A DNA stretch of 35,078 bases from Bacteroidales bacterium (GTDB lineage: Bacteria > Bacteroidota > Bacteroidia > Bacteroidales > WCHB1-69), in assembly GCA_017962845.1 (NCBI GenBank), contig JAGCUN010000040.1, positions 1 to 35,078 on the forward strand. Direction: 5' to 3'. The notes under the pieces were generated by a model. It did no database searches, was not told where the DNA came from, and saw nothing but the letters and a program-made list of their open reading frames with translations. Each line of letters opens with the position of its first letter. Position 1 is the first letter of the stretch. Made by a program: the position numbers and the translations under genes. This document shows positions 32,701 through 35,078 of this stretch, piece by piece.

Positions 32701-33315
32701 GCGGAAGAGCTGTGCGGTGGCGGTAGCCACACAGCCCGTTACGGCCTGCACAGTGGAACCGCTGTATTGGTATATCGGACACATGCTGTTATAGTAGGGG
32801 TACTGGTTCCAAGTGGTCTGGATGAGCGGTGCCACCACCACCGTACGAGTGCTGCGTTGCGGCTGGTCGATAGCTGCCCACTCTGCAGCAACCTCTTCTG
32901 TAGCATGATGTTGCTGACTGACAGCTCTACCTATTTCCTGACGGTAGCCCTCAAGCATGTCGTTAAGACCTGCAGGAATCTGGGCGGGATTGAAGGCACC
33001 CTCTGTAGAATATCCCAGCACCGGTTTGGCGCAATCGTCTGCGGAGACGATGACGAACCCCTCACTGCCCATGTTCATCACATAGAAGCAGGTTATCTGC
33101 TGTGAGGCTCCATGGCGCGTAGCGGCTGCGACCGTGTAGGTGGCTTGATGGGCGATGACGGGCTCGCCGCGGAGCGGTTGCTGTGCCACCGTACTGTAAA
33201 ATTGCGTTGCCACCGTCTTGGCGCGGGCCGTATCAACGGGATTTGCAGAGGTAAAAAACGGAATAACCATGAGACTGACAATCATGGTAACCATAGGAAA
33301 CAGAAGTCTTTTCAT
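29707..33315 (-). CDS. C10-family (streptopain-type) cysteine protease, T9SS cargo with 52-residue repeats
   Basis: A 1202-residue secreted protease. The signal peptide is MKRLLFPMVTMIVSLMVIPF. A propeptide runs to about residue 155. The C10 domain then has the nucleophile Cys195 in AVTGCVATATAQ, His341 in GGHAFLCDGY and FNFGWGGSGNGYF; the spacing matches SpeB (Cys192, His340). A fibronectin III-like domain follows near 535-620 (EEEATLSWTSGGHPQGYNIE). Next come a jelly-roll-like segment and five repeats with W-N near the start and GCDS-x-x-T-L near the end, ahead of a Thr-rich domain. The last 80 residues (ITLYPNPVTHTLTL to VVKKFSKQ) are a type A T9SS sorting domain. The ATG at 33315 is chosen because it begins the signal peptide. 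The target is unknown; relatives include virulence-associated and nutrient-scavenging proteases. Confidence 0.93.
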   Translation of the reverse strand: MKRLLFPMVTMIVSLMVIPFFTSANPVDTARAKTVATQFYSTVAQQPLRGEPVIAHQATYTVAAATRHGASQQITCFYVMNMGSEGFVIVSADDCAKPVLGYSTEGAFNPAQIPAGLNDMLEGYRQEIGRAVSQQHHATEEVAAEWAAIDQPQRSTRTVVVAPLIQTTWNQYPYYNSMCPIYQYSGSTVQAVTGCVATATAQLFRFWEWPVRGTGSHSYHAYAMDNNADLGTLSADFGNTVYLYELMPTSIDASTNSLMRQQVARLSYHCGVAVEMMYGCTGSGAYSEDLPYAFSHYFDYSCEGMKYLSQYTVTQWQNMLKANLDGGMPLSYSGSSSEGGHAFLCDGYDNTNYFHFNFGWGGSGNGYFTVSGTNVHEYSSGQDAIFGIQPNRPVCDGESCTITIEVSNNLNGHGWNGAYMVVYQGDKAIKGITLSPALTSNTYTFDVCEDSLHFEWFSGSNDAVCRFLIRNADNDTLYFVNNNPTPGRFFSVNYACSDCPYPINLNISDVDEEEATLSWTSGGHPQGYNIEYGPAGFTPGTGTMIYDVMPPYHFENLTAEHSYDVYVQAMCGEDTLSGWSSRASFSTLIRCNDDNNRNISSTIGNSGTRYLPIDFAESYRYSYSQQLYSRSELNAIGVTAACKINSISFQTYQLTNQTLNNISIYVGHAAVDTFVFTFVPVEEMTLVYSGPMQLHSGNLVWNEIVFQTPFYYDGTHSLVVAVLNNSGTTVASGGSQYCFLCHNASHRKALLKESNTSINPSIVGQPDYYIPGTRNNMKFDICIAGYACDDVAVTLDTAVCEDDFPFVWHGITFDDEGTETNTITYGGGCDSVITMNVTKKFHVTNEFSDEACGEYVWNNETYYESGDYMQHLLAANGCDSIVTLHLTLYPTYTRTETLDLCRTQLPYTYEPENVTFDTDATSDQFFYPHTTVAGCDSSLTLIVNIGEPSETTLEISNCGPYTWNDTTYDVSGTYTQSFISSCNCDSIVTIHLTILEATENEITEEACGTFTYEGHTFSTSGDHVVTLTNAAGCDSLVTLHLTIHPTPNVSISGNGQIVAGESTTLTANGADTYVWSTGETTASITVAPTTTTAYTVTGTTQYGCTATASKAVHVTTGVADYDSENRITLYPNPVTHTLTLQAENSANPITDVTIYDATGRILFRQKADTPKVEINVSGWAAGVYVVRIVSVDGIVVKKFSKQ

Positions 33316-33344
33316 TGTGTATTGATGGTTGAAAAAAGCGGATG

Positions 33345-33352
33345 CAAAAATA
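33345..33352 (-). promoter_or_regulatory. Bacteroidota -7 promoter element for the C10 protease
   Basis: Reads TATTTTTG followed by CATC on the - strand, 30 bases before the ATG at 33315. It supports that start over the upstream in-frame ATG at 33435, which would lie before the promoter. Confidence 0.68.
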
Positions 33353-33420
33353 CAAAAAAAACAAGAGATTGACAATATTATCAAATAAGGTCTGCATCCT
33401 CGGAGTCCAGCACAACAAAT

Positions 33421-33439
33421 TCCCATGAAAATCATGGGA
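33421..33439 (-). terminator. Weak hairpin after the Gly-rich T9SS gene
   Basis: An 8-bp stem, TCCCATGA with TCATGGGA, with a 3-base loop, 75 bases after the stop at 33514. Only a short AATTTG follows on the - strand, so termination here is uncertain. Confidence 0.3.
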
Positions 33440-33513
33440 TCGCCTTCACATCAAAGACGAGCGTACAGAAAAGAGAATCCCAATAAGAAGGATGATGCAA
33501 CGGTTCTTCAAGC

Positions 33514-35078
<1,565 letters not shown>

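Overview
The window looks like chromosome from an uncultured member of the Bacteroidales (phylum Bacteroidota). The evidence is the repeated Bacteroidota-type promoter element TAnnTTTG in front of genes, two large secreted proteins with type IX secretion (T9SS) style C-terminal sorting domains, DUF4199 followed by a GT2 glycosyltransferase, a Cys-poor L36, and a lysine-fermentation enzyme (KamD). No rRNA, tRNA, CRISPR array or intact insertion sequence was seen.

Layout. (1) 1-3195, + strand: the 3' part of kamD (lysine 5,6-aminomutase alpha subunit) with an apparent one-base frameshift at its left end; then an oligopeptide-type ABC permease and a one-domain FMN adenylyltransferase. (2) 3225-9331, + strand: a probable operon from its own promoter, holding a PpiD/SurA-like periplasmic folding factor, a DUF4199 membrane protein, a GT2 glycosyltransferase, panB and a pseudouridine synthase. 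(3) 9332-13190: an accessory island of small genes among repeats, with an orphan HigA-type antitoxin, an AT-rich secreted protein, a 152-nt imperfect hairpin element, a conserved 153-residue protein and a HicAB toxin-antitoxin pair. (4) 13191-15680, - strand: an envelope glycan cluster (GT9, GT2, hexapeptide acyltransferase). (5) 15879-18635, + strand: parC. (6) 18660-25487, - strand: the ribosomal block rpmD-rplO-secY-map-infA-rpmJ-rpsM-rpsK-rpsD-rpoA-rplQ with its own promoter and terminator, followed by a small exported protein. (7) 25813-29490, - strand: two related lipoproteins and gyrA. (8) 29707-35078, - strand: a C10 (streptopain-type) protease and a second, incomplete T9SS cargo gene with a Gly-rich N-terminal part broken by an in-frame TGA. 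Both cargo proteins carry the same 52-residue repeat.

The most unusual part is the island at 9.3-13.2 kb. The HicAB module is bracketed by two 82-bp direct repeats that differ at two positions and are exactly 840 bp apart. Two unrelated small genes are driven by near-identical 70-bp promoter modules. A long imperfect hairpin sits between 38-bp direct repeats. Together these suggest small genes being shuffled as cassettes, with no recombinase visible in the window. Other points to check are the separation of rpmD from rpsE (a break in the usual spc operon), the in-frame TGA in the Gly-rich gene, and the RibF-like protein that ends where the riboflavin kinase domain should begin.

Family assignments come from reading the translations and from knowledge of the families; no database search was run.
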